DNA from: Paracoccus sp. MA
Lineage (GTDB): Bacteria; Pseudomonadota; Alphaproteobacteria; Rhodobacterales; Rhodobacteraceae
Assembly (NCBI RefSeq): GCF_020990385.1
Contig: NZ_CP087598.1
Coordinates: forward strand, 2,237,001 to 2,301,000
Reading direction: 5' to 3'
DNA length: 64,000 bases
Position 1 is the first letter of the stretch. Every line of letters starts with the position of its first letter. The notes under the pieces were generated by a model. That model was not told where the DNA came from, ran no database searches, and was given only the letters and a program-made list of their open reading frames with translations. This document shows, one piece after another, positions 21,137-29,585 of this stretch. A program made the translations under genes and the position numbers.

Positions 21137-22039
21137 ATGCCGCAGCAATCGGCCGCGCCAGAGATGATCGAGGACCGCCTGGCGCAGCGGTTCGAGGCCC
21201 TGACCCCTTCCGAGCGGCTGCTGGCCGGCCACCTGACCCGGCACTACCCGGTGGCGGGCCTGGGGTCGATGCCGCAACTGGCGAAAGAGGCCGGGGTCTC
21301 GACCCCCACGGTGCTGCGGCTGGTGCAGAAGCTGGGCTTTCGCGGCTATCCCGACTTCCAGACCCAGCTGCGCGCCGAGGTCGAGGCCCGGCTGGAATCG
21401 CCGCTGTCGAAACAAGCGCGCTGGACCCAGGGCGTGCCGCGCACCCATATCCTGAACCGCTTTGCCGATGCGGTGCTGACCAACCTGTCGGTGACGCTGG
21501 GGCGGATCGACCATGCCGAATTCGACGCCTGCGCCGCGCTTCTGGCCGATCCGGCGCGGCGCGTGCTGGTCATCGGCGGCCGCATCACCCATGCGCTGGC
21601 GGATTATCTGGTCACGCAGCTGGGCATCGTGCGCCCGGGCGTCACGGCGCTGCCCGTCCTGTCCAGCGCCTGGCCGCCGGCGCTGCTGGAGCTGCGGCCG
21701 GGCGACGTGCTGATCGTCTTCGACATCCGCCGCTATGAAGGCGCCATCCTGCAGCTGGCGGAACTGGCCGCCGAGCAGGGCGCCGAGATCGTGCTGATCA
21801 CCGATCCCTAGGTCAGCCCGGTTTCGGCCCATGCCCGCTTCCGCTTCTCGGCGCAGGTCGAGGTGCCCTCGCCCTGGGACAGCACGTTGGCGGCCCTCTT
21901 GCTGGTCGAGACGCTGCTGGCCGCGGTTCTGGAACATACCTGGCCCGAGACCGAGCCGCGCATGAAGCGGCTGGAAGAGCTTTACGACCGCGCCAGCCTG
22001 TTCCGCCGCGGCCGTCCCTCCGAGGCGCGGCGGCCCTAG
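21137..22039 (+). pseudogene. RpiR-family transcriptional regulator interrupted by an amber codon
   Basis: An N-terminal RpiR helix-turn-helix (SMPQLAKEAGVSTPTVLRLVQKLGFRGYPDFQTQL) is followed by a SIS sugar-isomerase-fold domain (RRVLVIGGRITHALADYLVTQL). The frame stops at TAG 21809–21811 inside EIVLITDP, yet the same frame continues open to a TAG at 22037–22039 with VSPVSAHARFRFSAQVEVPSP and a normal C-terminal helix. Family members usually have Trp after DP, so TGG to TAG is the simplest change. Full product 300 residues; truncated product 224. Divergent from the frameshifted ligase it probably controlled. Start at 21137 behind a G-rich site. Confidence 0.82.
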
Positions 22040-22665
22040 CGGCAGCGCGCCGGGTTCACGCCCACCGCGCGCAGCCCCCAATCGGTCATCTGCGCGACAA
22101 GCTGCTGCCCGGCCGCGTCGAAGGCCGGGACCAGATCCGCGGTCCGGGTGGTCGGCGCCTGGGCCGTGGCGGCGAAATGCCCGCGCGCCACCACGCGGGC
22201 GTCCATCTCGCGCACCATCTGGGCATCGACCGTCAGCTTGATGATCGCGCCCTTGCCCGCCACCTCGGCGTTGAAATCGTTGATCTCGCTGATCAGCGCG
22301 TAATCGCCCGCCGTGCCCAGCGGCGCGCGGCCGACATGGGTGAAGGCGTCATAGACCCCGAAGCCGCGCACCAGCAGTGTCTGCAGCGTCACCGGCACCG
22401 TGTCGCCCCAGCGCGCATCGGGCAGGTATTGCGTCTGCAGCTCGTTCGGCCGGATCATGATGCGGTCGGTGTCCAGCGTGCCGCGCGCCTTGGGCGGCTC
22501 GATCACCAGCTCGGCCAGCCGGCCGCGGCCGCAGCTCCGCGGCACGTCCGAGGGCGGGCGCAGCTCGAAGACGTCGCGGTCGGGCTCGCCCTCCAGCACC
22601 CGCAGCGCGGCGCAACCCGGCAGGGTCAGGGTCAGGGCAAGCAGGGCGGCGGTGATGCGCATCAT
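22036..22665 (-). CDS. ABC transport auxiliary lipoprotein (PqiC/Mla-associated)
   Basis: Outer-membrane lipoprotein partner of an MCE-type lipid transport system. The lipobox LTLPGCAAL gives a signal peptide of about 17 residues with Cys acylation. The middle contains the ABC_trans_aux pattern VIEPPKARGTLDTDRIMIRPNELQTQYLPDARWGDTVP, which matches PqiC-like proteins. About 209 residues. The start is ATG 22665 or ATG 22662, behind GAGGGAG; the second has better spacing. Last gene of the four-gene leftward Mla operon, 8 nt after mlaD; its stop codon overlaps the RpiR reading frame. Confidence 0.85.
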   Translation of the reverse strand: MMRITAALLALTLTLPGCAALRVLEGEPDRDVFELRPPSDVPRSCGRGRLAELVIEPPKARGTLDTDRIMIRPNELQTQYLPDARWGDTVPVTLQTLLVRGFGVYDAFTHVGRAPLGTAGDYALISEINDFNAEVAGKGAIIKLTVDAQMVREMDARVVARGHFAATAQAPTTRTADLVPAFDAAGQQLVAQMTDWGLRAVGVNPARCR

Positions 22666-22673
22666 GGACTCCC

Positions 22674-23975
22674 TCAGCGGCGGAACTCGGGCACGCGCGG
22701 GCCCGAGAGGACTTGCGACGGATTGCGCCTCAGCGCCGAGACCAGCTCGTTCACATTGCCCACCAGCCCGCGCAGATCGCTGGCCATGCGGGTGAATTGC
22801 GGCAGCCCCTCGCGGGTGAAAGCCTGCACCGGGGCGCGGGCGCTGTCCAGCATGCCGCGCAGGCTGGCAAAGGCGGTATCGGCGCTGTCGGCGGCATTGC
22901 GCAGGCGGTCGGTGATCTCGGGCAGGTCGGCGACCACGCGGTCGATGGCCTCGTTCGCCTTGCCCAGCGTCACGCGCAGGTCGGCCACCACCGGCTCGAC
23001 ATTGCTGTTGATGACCCGGTCGGCGCCGTCGAAGGCCCGCTCGGCCGAGGCCAGCGTCCGCTGCCCGACCGCGAGCGCGGCGTCGAGATTGTCGAGGCTC
23101 TGGTCCGCGCGCCCGGCCAGCCGGGTCAGGTCGGATTCCAGCGTGGCGGCGGTCTGGTCCAGCCGCTGCGTCAGCGCCTTCAGGTCGCCCGAGACATAGG
23201 CGCGCACCTCGTCCAGCGTCGCGGTGCCGGAATCCAGCGCCGTGTCGACCTTGGCGGCGCTTTCGTTGAACTTGGCCAGCGCCGTGTCGGCATTGCCCAG
23301 CGTCGCCTCGGCCGCGGCGCTGAGCCCGTCCAGCCGCTCGCCGAAACCCGAGATGTCCGAAGCGGCCGAGGCGATGGATTCGGTGGCCGTGGTCACGTCG
23401 GCCAGCGCCTTGTCCAGATTGGCGCTGGAGCGTTCGACATTGTCCAGGATGTTGCGCACCCGGCTCTGGTTCTCGTCGCCCAGAAGCTGGGTCAGCTGCT
23501 CGGCCACGGTGTTCAGCCGCGACAGCATCTCGGGGCCCTGCTCCGACAGCGTCTGCAGGGCCGAGCGGCTGGCGGCGATCACCGGGATCGAATCCGGGTC
23601 GGCATCGCGCAGCAGCGGCGAATCCGGCCGGCCGGCAGAGATCGCCACGTTCGAGACGCCGGTGACGCCCTGGATCTCGATCGCGGCGCGGGAATCGGTG
23701 CGCACCGGCGTGTCCTCGGCCAGCTCGACCCGCACCCGCACGGCGCCGTTGATGCTGGGCGACAGCTGCATGTCCACGACCCGCCCGACGGGAAGCCCGG
23801 CGAAAAGCACCTCGGAAGACACGCCCAGCCCCGACACTTCCGGGAAATAGATGTCGTAATAGGCGAATTGCCGGTTCAGCTGAAGCTTGGCGAACCACAT
23901 CAGGAACAGCAGCATCCCCAGGAAGCCGGCGATGGTGAAGGCTCCGATCAGGACGTAATTGGCCTTGGTCTCCAT
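22674..23975 (-). CDS. mlaD: MCE/MlaD-family lipid-binding protein
   Basis: Periplasmic substrate-binding component of an Mla-type phospholipid transporter. One N-terminal membrane anchor (YVLIGAFTIAGFLGMLLFLMWF, residues 7–28) leads into an MCE domain (about 38–115: YDIYFPEVSGLGVSSEVLFAGLPVGRVVDM…IEIQGVTGVSNVAI). A long helical, coiled-coil-like tail rich in Ala/Asp/Leu (about 140–410) follows, as in the tube-forming long MlaD proteins of alphaproteobacteria. 433 residues. Lies 4 nt downstream of the ATPase gene. Confidence 0.9.
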   Translation of the reverse strand: METKANYVLIGAFTIAGFLGMLLFLMWFAKLQLNRQFAYYDIYFPEVSGLGVSSEVLFAGLPVGRVVDMQLSPSINGAVRVRVELAEDTPVRTDSRAAIEIQGVTGVSNVAISAGRPDSPLLRDADPDSIPVIAASRSALQTLSEQGPEMLSRLNTVAEQLTQLLGDENQSRVRNILDNVERSSANLDKALADVTTATESIASAASDISGFGERLDGLSAAAEATLGNADTALAKFNESAAKVDTALDSGTATLDEVRAYVSGDLKALTQRLDQTAATLESDLTRLAGRADQSLDNLDAALAVGQRTLASAERAFDGADRVINSNVEPVVADLRVTLGKANEAIDRVVADLPEITDRLRNAADSADTAFASLRGMLDSARAPVQAFTREGLPQFTRMASDLRGLVGNVNELVSALRRNPSQVLSGPRVPEFRR

Positions 23976-23979
23976 AGGG

Positions 23980-24756
23980 CTACTCCTTGGCGCGGCCGGT
24001 GGTCATGGCGGCGCGGGCGCGCGGGCCGTGGAAATATTCATGCACCCAAGGGTGATCGACCTGAAGCATCTCGGCCATGGTGCCGGTCACCAGCACCCGA
24101 TTTTCCGCCAGCACCGCGATGCGGTCGCAACAGGCATGCAGCGTATCCAGGTCATGCGTGACCAGGAACACCGACAGGTCCAGCGCATCGCGCAGCTCGA
24201 CGATCAGCCGGTCGAAGGCGTCGGCGCCGATGGGATCGAGCCCGGCGGTAGGTTCGTCCAGGAACACGATTTCGGGGTCCAGCGCCAGCGCCCGCGCCAG
24301 ACCGGCGCGCTTTCTCATGCCGCCCGACAGGTCCGAGGGGTATTTGTCATTCGCGCTCCACGGCAGCCCGGCCATCGAGACCTTCAGCTCGGCCAGCCCC
24401 TGCCGCGCCTCGGGCGAAAGATCCGGCACGGCGCGCAGCGGCACCTCGACATTCTCGCGCACGGTCAGCGAGGAAAACAGCGCGCCCCCCTGGAACATCA
24501 CGCCCCAGCGCCGCTCCAGCGCCTCGCGCGCCGGGCCGGTCAGCGCGCCGACGTCCTGGCCGAAGACCCGCACCGTCCCGGCGGTCGGCCGGTTCAGCCC
24601 GACGATGGTGCGCAGCAGCACCGATTTCCCGGTGCCCGAGCCGCCGACCACGCCCAGGATCTCGCCCCGCCGCAAGTCGAGGTCCAGCCCGTCATGCACG
24701 ACATGGCGGCCGAACTGGGTGCGCAAGCCCCTGACCTCGATGAGGTTTTCGCTCAC
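23980..24756 (-). CDS. mlaF: Mla-type ABC transporter ATPase
   Basis: Cytoplasmic ATPase powering lipid transport through MlaE. Walker A is GGSGTGKS, the Q-loop is FQGGALF, the signature is LSGGMRKRAGLARAL with Mla-typical GMRKR, Walker B is EIVFLDEPTAGLDP, and the H-loop is VTHD. 258 residues. The start is GTG at 24756, overlapping the mlaE stop (GTGA), so the pair is coupled. Ends with a basic tail RARAAMTTGRAKE. Confidence 0.93.
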   Translation of the reverse strand: MSENLIEVRGLRTQFGRHVVHDGLDLDLRRGEILGVVGGSGTGKSVLLRTIVGLNRPTAGTVRVFGQDVGALTGPAREALERRWGVMFQGGALFSSLTVRENVEVPLRAVPDLSPEARQGLAELKVSMAGLPWSANDKYPSDLSGGMRKRAGLARALALDPEIVFLDEPTAGLDPIGADAFDRLIVELRDALDLSVFLVTHDLDTLHACCDRIAVLAENRVLVTGTMAEMLQVDHPWVHEYFHGPRARAAMTTGRAKE

Positions 24757-25847
24757 AGCCCCACCTCGGCGAAGAAGACCGAGAACAGCGCATCGACCAC
24801 GATCACCGCGAAAATGGCGTTGACCACGGCGCGCGAGGTCTCGGCGCCCAGCGATTCGGCATCCTTGCCGACCTTCATCCCGGCATGGCAGCCGATGACG
24901 CCGATGATCAGCGCAAAGACCGGCGCCTTGGACAGGCCGACGATGACATGGTCGACGCTGGTATCCGCCAAAAGCCGATAGCGGAACATCGAGGGCGAGA
25001 TGCCCAGCTCGATCCAGGACATCAATGCGCCGCCGACCAGCCCGGCAAGATTGGCGACCAGCCCCAGGATCGGCAATGTGATCACAAGCGCCAGCACCCG
25101 CGGCAGGATCAGCACCATGTCCGGGTCCAGCCCCAGGGTGCGCATGGCGTCGATTTCCTCGTTCATCTTCATCGAGCCGATCGAGGCGGTCAGGGCCGAG
25201 GCGGTGCGTCCGGCGACGATGATCGCGGTCAGAAGGATGCCCAGTTCGCGCAGGATCGAGATGGCGATCAGGTCGATGACAAAGACCTCGGCCCCGAACT
25301 GGCGCAGCTGCGCCGCGCCCTGGAAGGCCAGCACCACGCCGATCAGAAAGGACATCAGCGCCACGATGGGCACGGCGCGCAGCCCGGTTTCCTGGCAATG
25401 ATACACCAGCGAGGTGAAGCGGAAATCGCGCGGATGCAGCAGGCCGCGCGCCAGGGCGGCCAGGAAGCGGCCCAGATACTCGGCGATCTCGCGCAGGAAC
25501 ACCAGCGCGGCGACCACGCGGCGGCCGGTCTGTTCCAGCATCAGCCGCCAGCCCGCGGGCCCCCCGGCCTCGGCATCGCGGCGGGGCAGCGCCTGCCGTA
25601 CGGTGTCCAGCAGCCGGGCCTGCGCCTCGGTCAGCCCGTCCAGCCGCGCGCCCTCGCGCTCGCGCCCGGTCAGATACCAGGCGGCGGCGGTGTCCAGCCG
25701 GGTCAGCCCCGACAGCTCCAGCCGGGGCGCGGTCCCGGCCTCGGGCGGCAGCTGGCCCAGCGTCCAGACGCTGAACTCTCCCGACAGCCGCAGCACGCCG
25801 TCCGAAACGGTGGCGCTAAGCTTGGGGTCGTCGGGAAGGCTGGCCAT
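24753..25847 (-). CDS. mlaE: MlaE-type permease with N-terminal STAS-like domain
   Basis: Inner-membrane permease of the lipid transport system. The C-terminal 250 residues carry the MlaE domain, with LMSFLIGVVLAFQGAAQLRQFGAEVFVIDLIAISILRELGILLTAIIVAGRTASA being diagnostic (only the family pattern is quoted; the segment covers about residues 155–210) and about five transmembrane helices. The first ~100 residues (LSATVSDGVLRLSGEFSVWTL…LDTAAAWYLTG) resemble a STAS domain, which in gammaproteobacteria is the separate MlaB. 364 residues from ATG 25847; upstream starts in the same frame exist, so the start is tentative. First gene of the operon. Confidence 0.88.
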   Translation of the reverse strand: MASLPDDPKLSATVSDGVLRLSGEFSVWTLGQLPPEAGTAPRLELSGLTRLDTAAAWYLTGREREGARLDGLTEAQARLLDTVRQALPRRDAEAGGPAGWRLMLEQTGRRVVAALVFLREIAEYLGRFLAALARGLLHPRDFRFTSLVYHCQETGLRAVPIVALMSFLIGVVLAFQGAAQLRQFGAEVFVIDLIAISILRELGILLTAIIVAGRTASALTASIGSMKMNEEIDAMRTLGLDPDMVLILPRVLALVITLPILGLVANLAGLVGGALMSWIELGISPSMFRYRLLADTSVDHVIVGLSKAPVFALIIGVIGCHAGMKVGKDAESLGAETSRAVVNAIFAVIVVDALFSVFFAEVGL

Positions 25848-25865
25848 GACGGTCCTGATCGCAAC

Positions 25866-25884
25866 GGATGAATCGGATTCATCC
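25866..25884. promoter_or_regulatory. Inverted repeat in the mlaE leader
   Basis: GGATGAATC and GATTCATCC flank a single base, giving a 19-bp near-perfect inverted repeat ending 19 nt before the mlaE start. Position and symmetry suggest a repressor operator or a leader hairpin; no regulator is adjacent. Confidence 0.4.
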
Positions 25885-26299
25885 GGCGATTGCGGGGGTT
25901 TGTCAAATCCGCGCAGCATTTCCGCCCCGCCGCTGTGGCGGATCGGCCCCCCGCCGCAACATGCGGGCCGAGCTGAAGGCCCGCTGCCGGAACCCGGAGG
26001 GCGGGCGGATTTACAACGATTTTTGTTACAGATTTTCGCATTGGATATATTGACCAAATGCACGTTAAGGTTTAGTTAGCCACGCATTGCTTCTTCATGC
26101 AGGAATGGCGGCAGCCATCCGGTCAGACCGGCCCGGAAACCGCTTCGGATACGCATCCTGGCGCGCGTCGTGATGAAGAAAATCGCTTGCGGCATGGCCC
26201 GGTCAAGGCCCTGCCTGGGGAAGGACTCCTCGGGATCTGGCTCAAAGAGTGCCATTGTAACGATGATCCCGAGGATGACCGCCCCCTGCGCCGCCGCGT
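25885..26299. other. Intergenic region between mlaE and metR, no confident gene
   Basis: This stretch between the mlaE leader and the metR stop includes an A/T-rich patch around 26010–26080 (TTGTTACAG, GGATATATTGACC, GGTTTAGTTAG) that probably holds a promoter, perhaps of mlaE. A 59-codon minus-strand frame (26076–26255) and a plus-strand frame (26097–26372) have no recognisable features, and I do not call them genes. Confidence 0.4.
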
Positions 26300-27217
26300 T
26301 CAGCCCTGCGCCAGCGCCCGCATCATCCTGACCGGCTCGGTCCGGGCCAGGCGCAGCACATGCGCCATATAGGGCTGCTGCAGATCCTCGGTGCGCAGCG
26401 CGGCGTAAAGCCGGCGCAGCATGCCCTGCCGGCCCAGCGGCAGCAGCGCCAGCTCGGGATTGCCGGCCTGGGCGCGCAGCACCCAGTCGGGCATCACCGC
26501 CACCCCGCGCCCCGAGGCGATGAGCATCAGGGCGATGGCCGTCTGCTCGACCTGCCGGACATGGGCGGGCTCGACCCCGGCGGGATCGAGGAATTGCGAG
26601 AACACGTCCAGCCGCGCCCGGTCCATCGGATAGGTGATCAGCGTCTCGCCCGCCAGATCCGCCGGCTCGGCATAGCCCTTGGCGGCCAGCGGATGGCCGG
26701 CGCCGACCACCATGGTCGGGGCATAGTCGAAAAGCGGCTGGAAGGTGATGCCGGCGATCTCCTCGGGGTCAGAGGAAATCACCATATCGACCTGGCCCCG
26801 CTCCAGCGCCGGCAGCGCCTTCAGCGCCAGGCTGGAGCGGATGTCCAGATCGACCTCGGGCCAGGCGCGGCGGAACTGGTCCAGCACCGGCAGAAGCCAG
26901 TCGAAGCAGTGATGGCATTCCATCGCCATATGCAGCCGGCCGGCGCGGCCCAGCTCGACGGCGCGGAACTCGGCCTCGGCGGCCTCGACCAGCGGCAGCA
27001 CCTGCTCGGCGGTGCGCAAGAGCCGCATGCCCGCCGCCGAAAGCCGCAAGGGCTTGGTCTTGCGCAGGAAAAGCTCGACCCCCGCCTGCTCTTCCAGCGC
27101 CTTGATCTGATGGGACAGCGCCGATTGCGTCAGGTTCAGCACCTCGGCGGCGCGGGCCAGGCCGCCCTGCTCATGGATGGCGCGCAGGCTGCGCAGGTGG
27201 CGAAGCTCGAGGTGCAT
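26300..27217 (-). CDS. metR: LysR-family regulator, MetR-like
   Basis: Likely homocysteine-responsive activator of methionine genes. The N-terminal LysR helix-turn-helix is LRSLRAIHEQGGLARAAEVLNLTQSALSHQIKALEEQAG (domain about 1–60), and the effector domain follows. 305 residues. The sequence style MHLELRHLRSLRAI and the divergent metF partner both match MetR. The 91-bp gap to metF has an ATCTT-G-AAGAT dyad (27238–27248) suited to LysR binding. Confidence 0.88.
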   Translation of the reverse strand: MHLELRHLRSLRAIHEQGGLARAAEVLNLTQSALSHQIKALEEQAGVELFLRKTKPLRLSAAGMRLLRTAEQVLPLVEAAEAEFRAVELGRAGRLHMAMECHHCFDWLLPVLDQFRRAWPEVDLDIRSSLALKALPALERGQVDMVISSDPEEIAGITFQPLFDYAPTMVVGAGHPLAAKGYAEPADLAGETLITYPMDRARLDVFSQFLDPAGVEPAHVRQVEQTAIALMLIASGRGVAVMPDWVLRAQAGNPELALLPLGRQGMLRRLYAALRTEDLQQPYMAHVLRLARTEPVRMMRALAQG

Positions 27218-27237
27218 CTTGATTGGCGCTCATCACG

Positions 27238-27248
27238 ATCTTGAAGAT
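27238..27248. promoter_or_regulatory. Dyad between metR and metF, candidate MetR site
   Basis: ATCTTGAAGAT is a perfect 5-bp dyad around a central G, 20 nt upstream of the metR start and about 60 nt upstream of metF. It contains TGAA, half of the known MetR half-site pattern. Binding is inferred. Confidence 0.35.
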
Positions 27249-27308
27249 TATGAATTTGTCTCACGTCGCGGCGCATGTCACAAGTCCTGCGACAAAAGGA
27301 TGAGTGCC

Positions 27309-28172
27309 ATGCCCGTGCCCGCGACCAGCTTCGAATTCTTTCCGCCCCGGAACCTGGACCAGTCGTTCCGACTGTGGGAAACGGCGCGCGCGCTTGCCCC
27401 CCTGGGTCCCGATTTCGTTTCGGTCACCTACGGCGCCGGCGGCACCACCCGGCAGCTGACGCATGAGGCGGTGACGGCGCTGGCCAGCCATTACGGGCTG
27501 AACGTGGCCGCGCATCTGACCTGCGTCGACGCCACGCGCGAGGAGACGCTGCAGATCGTCCAGGAATACGCGGCCGCCGGCGTGCATGAGATCGTGGCGC
27601 TGCGCGGCGACGCGCCCCAGGGGCAAGAGCGGTTCACCCCCCATGCCGACGGTTTCGCCAATTCGGTCGAGCTGATCGAGGCCATCGCGGCCCGCGGCGA
27701 CATGACCATTCGCTGCGGCGCCTATCCCGAGCCGCATCCGGAAAGCCCCGACACCGCCGCCGACGTGGCCTGGCTCAAGCGCAAGGTGGATGCCGGCGCC
27801 AGCTCGGCAATGACGCAGTTCTTCTTCGACGCCGAGACCTATTTCCGCTTTCGCGACGCCTGTGTCGCGGCGGGGATCGAGGCGCCGATCATCCCCGGCA
27901 TCCTGCCGATCCAGAGCTGGGCCGGCACCCGCCGCTTTGCCGAACGCTGCGGCACCTCGGTCCCGCAATGGGCCGAGGAGGCCTTCGCCGCCGCCGGCAA
28001 GGAGGGCGAGGCCCAGCTGGCGCTGGATATCTGCGTTCGCCTGTGCGAGCGGCTGGTCGAGGGCGGCGTGGACAGGCTGCATTTCTACACGCTGAACAAG
28101 CCCGAACTGGTTCTGAAGGTCTGCGCCGCGCTGGGGATCGAGCCCAAGGGCGAATTCTCGCGCGTGGCCTGA
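27309..28172 (+). CDS. metF: 5,10-methylenetetrahydrofolate reductase
   Basis: Reduces methylene-THF to methyl-THF for methionine synthesis, using FAD. TSFEFFPPRN near the start carries the catalytic Glu, VSVTYGAGGTTR and the AHLTCVDATREE segment bind flavin, and GASSAMTQFFFD and IPGILPI are later family motifs. 287 residues from the ATG at 27309, chosen because AAAAGGA lies 8 nt upstream; the in-frame ATG at 27300 overlaps that site. Divergent from metR, which probably activates it. Confidence 0.95.
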   Translation: MPVPATSFEFFPPRNLDQSFRLWETARALAPLGPDFVSVTYGAGGTTRQLTHEAVTALASHYGLNVAAHLTCVDATREETLQIVQEYAAAGVHEIVALRGDAPQGQERFTPHADGFANSVELIEAIAARGDMTIRCGAYPEPHPESPDTAADVAWLKRKVDAGASSAMTQFFFDAETYFRFRDACVAAGIEAPIIPGILPIQSWAGTRRFAERCGTSVPQWAEEAFAAAGKEGEAQLALDICVRLCERLVEGGVDRLHFYTLNKPELVLKVCAALGIEPKGEFSRVA

Positions 28173-28278
28173 CCGGCCGCGATCGGCCAGGGCCGCCAGC
28201 GTCCCCGGGTCGGGCCGCGGGCCGGCAGGAGCGGCAGGCGTTTCCCGGCCCGCAGTGGTCCCTTGTGCCGGCAACGGA

Positions 28279-29544
28279 TCAGCCATCGCCGTTCCGGCCG
28301 GTCTGCGCCATGCCGTCGGCCGGCGCCGCCGGCTCGGGTCCGTCCCTGCCCTGCGCCGGAGGCTCGGGGCGCAGAGCGGGCGAAACGGCCGGCCCGGCGG
28401 AAGCCATTCCTTCGGGCTGCACCATGACCGGCAGCGCAGCCCCGGCCGATTCCCCGCCCAGCCCCGGCATCGGAGGTCCGGGAACCGGCGGAGCAGGCGA
28501 TCCGAACCGCACCAGCCGCCGCCGGCGATGCGGACGCGGCGGTGCCGCCTCGGCCAGCGCCCCCGCCAGCAGCGCCGGGCCGGTATAGGGCCGCGGCACG
28601 GAAGGATGCAGCATCTCGGAGGGGTCGGCGCCGGCAAGCCGCGGCGCGCGGGCCAGAAACGCCTTGCCCCATCTGCGCCAGGACCCGACCGAGGGCGCGG
28701 TGGCGTCGCAGGGGAAATGCCGGCCCCAGCCTTCGGGCAGCGGCAGGCCGAATGCCTCGGCCCGCGTCATCATCCAGACCAGCGGGATATTGGCCAGCGG
28801 CCGGGCATATTCCAGCCCGGAAAGCTGGCCCCCCACATCGGGGTGGCAGCCGCGAAACCACATCTGCTCGACCCGGCCGGGGGCCGAGGCGCTGTCCCAG
28901 ATCAGGGGCTGGAAAGCGGCCCGCGTCTCGTCCAGCGCCAGCGCTTGGACGCCGTGCTCGACCTCGGCCCCCAGATGCGCGTCGTGAAAGCGAAAGCGCG
29001 GCTCGGTCAGGATCCACAGCAGCGGCAGCCGGATCCCCAGCGCCATCACCGTGTCGAAAACCCCGATCATCCGGATCGGCACCGTCGGATGGCACAGCCC
29101 GGGATCCAGCCTTCGCACCAAGCTGTCGCCGCCGTTGCGGTAAAGCTGCCAGGCCAGCTGCACGTTGCGGCGCGTCGCATGGGCATGGGTCAGCAGCCCC
29201 ACCCGGCCGATCATCCCGGCCAGCGACCGTACCGCGAAGGCCCCCCGCGAATAGCCGAAGAAGAACAGCGGATTGCCCGGCCGCCATTCGCGGGCGAGCC
29301 AGGCATAGGCGTTGCAGATATGCCGCTCCAGCGCCGAACCCATGGTCAGTTCGGGCAGGGTGCGCCAGGCGTCCCATTGCTGGCCGGGGGCGTAATGCAT
29401 CCGGACCGGCGCCGGCAGCGCCCCGTATTCGCCCGACAGCATCGCATGGATGCGGGCGATGGAGGACCTTCGCCCCTCGGTCAGCGAGGCGAAGGTGCCG
29501 TCCATCAGGACGATCTGGCATATCGGCGGAGGCGTTGATTCCAT
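28279..29544 (-). CDS. DUF2235 domain alpha/beta-hydrolase with Pro-rich tail
   Basis: Resembles the DUF2235 (Tle1-like phospholipase) hydrolases. LMDGTFASL at the start matches the family DGT motif, and FFFGYSRGAFAVRSLAGMI holds the nucleophile Ser99 in G-x-S-x-G. VFDTVMALG, HDAHLG and WFRGCHPDVGGQ are further family hallmarks, the last containing the probable catalytic His/Asp region. Residues after about 330 are a Pro/Ala/Arg-rich, probably disordered tail. 421 residues. No type VI secretion genes or immunity candidate lie beside it, so its role is unknown. Confidence 0.8.
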   Translation of the reverse strand: MESTPPPICQIVLMDGTFASLTEGRRSSIARIHAMLSGEYGALPAPVRMHYAPGQQWDAWRTLPELTMGSALERHICNAYAWLAREWRPGNPLFFFGYSRGAFAVRSLAGMIGRVGLLTHAHATRRNVQLAWQLYRNGGDSLVRRLDPGLCHPTVPIRMIGVFDTVMALGIRLPLLWILTEPRFRFHDAHLGAEVEHGVQALALDETRAAFQPLIWDSASAPGRVEQMWFRGCHPDVGGQLSGLEYARPLANIPLVWMMTRAEAFGLPLPEGWGRHFPCDATAPSVGSWRRWGKAFLARAPRLAGADPSEMLHPSVPRPYTGPALLAGALAEAAPPRPHRRRRLVRFGSPAPPVPGPPMPGLGGESAGAALPVMVQPEGMASAGPAVSPALRPEPPAQGRDGPEPAAPADGMAQTGRNGDG

Positions 29545-29585
29545 GCGCCGACGCTAGCACGGAAAAGCGAAGCGTCGATTAATGC

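Noticed and set aside
24330-24345. GGGGTATTTGTC within the mlaF gene, resembling the dispersed repeat
   Set aside because: Matches only the first 8 bases of the repeat and lies in conserved coding sequence.
26097-26372. Plus-strand frame of 91 codons and a minus-strand frame of 59 codons between mlaE and metR
   Set aside because: No ribosome-binding site, no recognisable domain, and the first runs into metR antisense.
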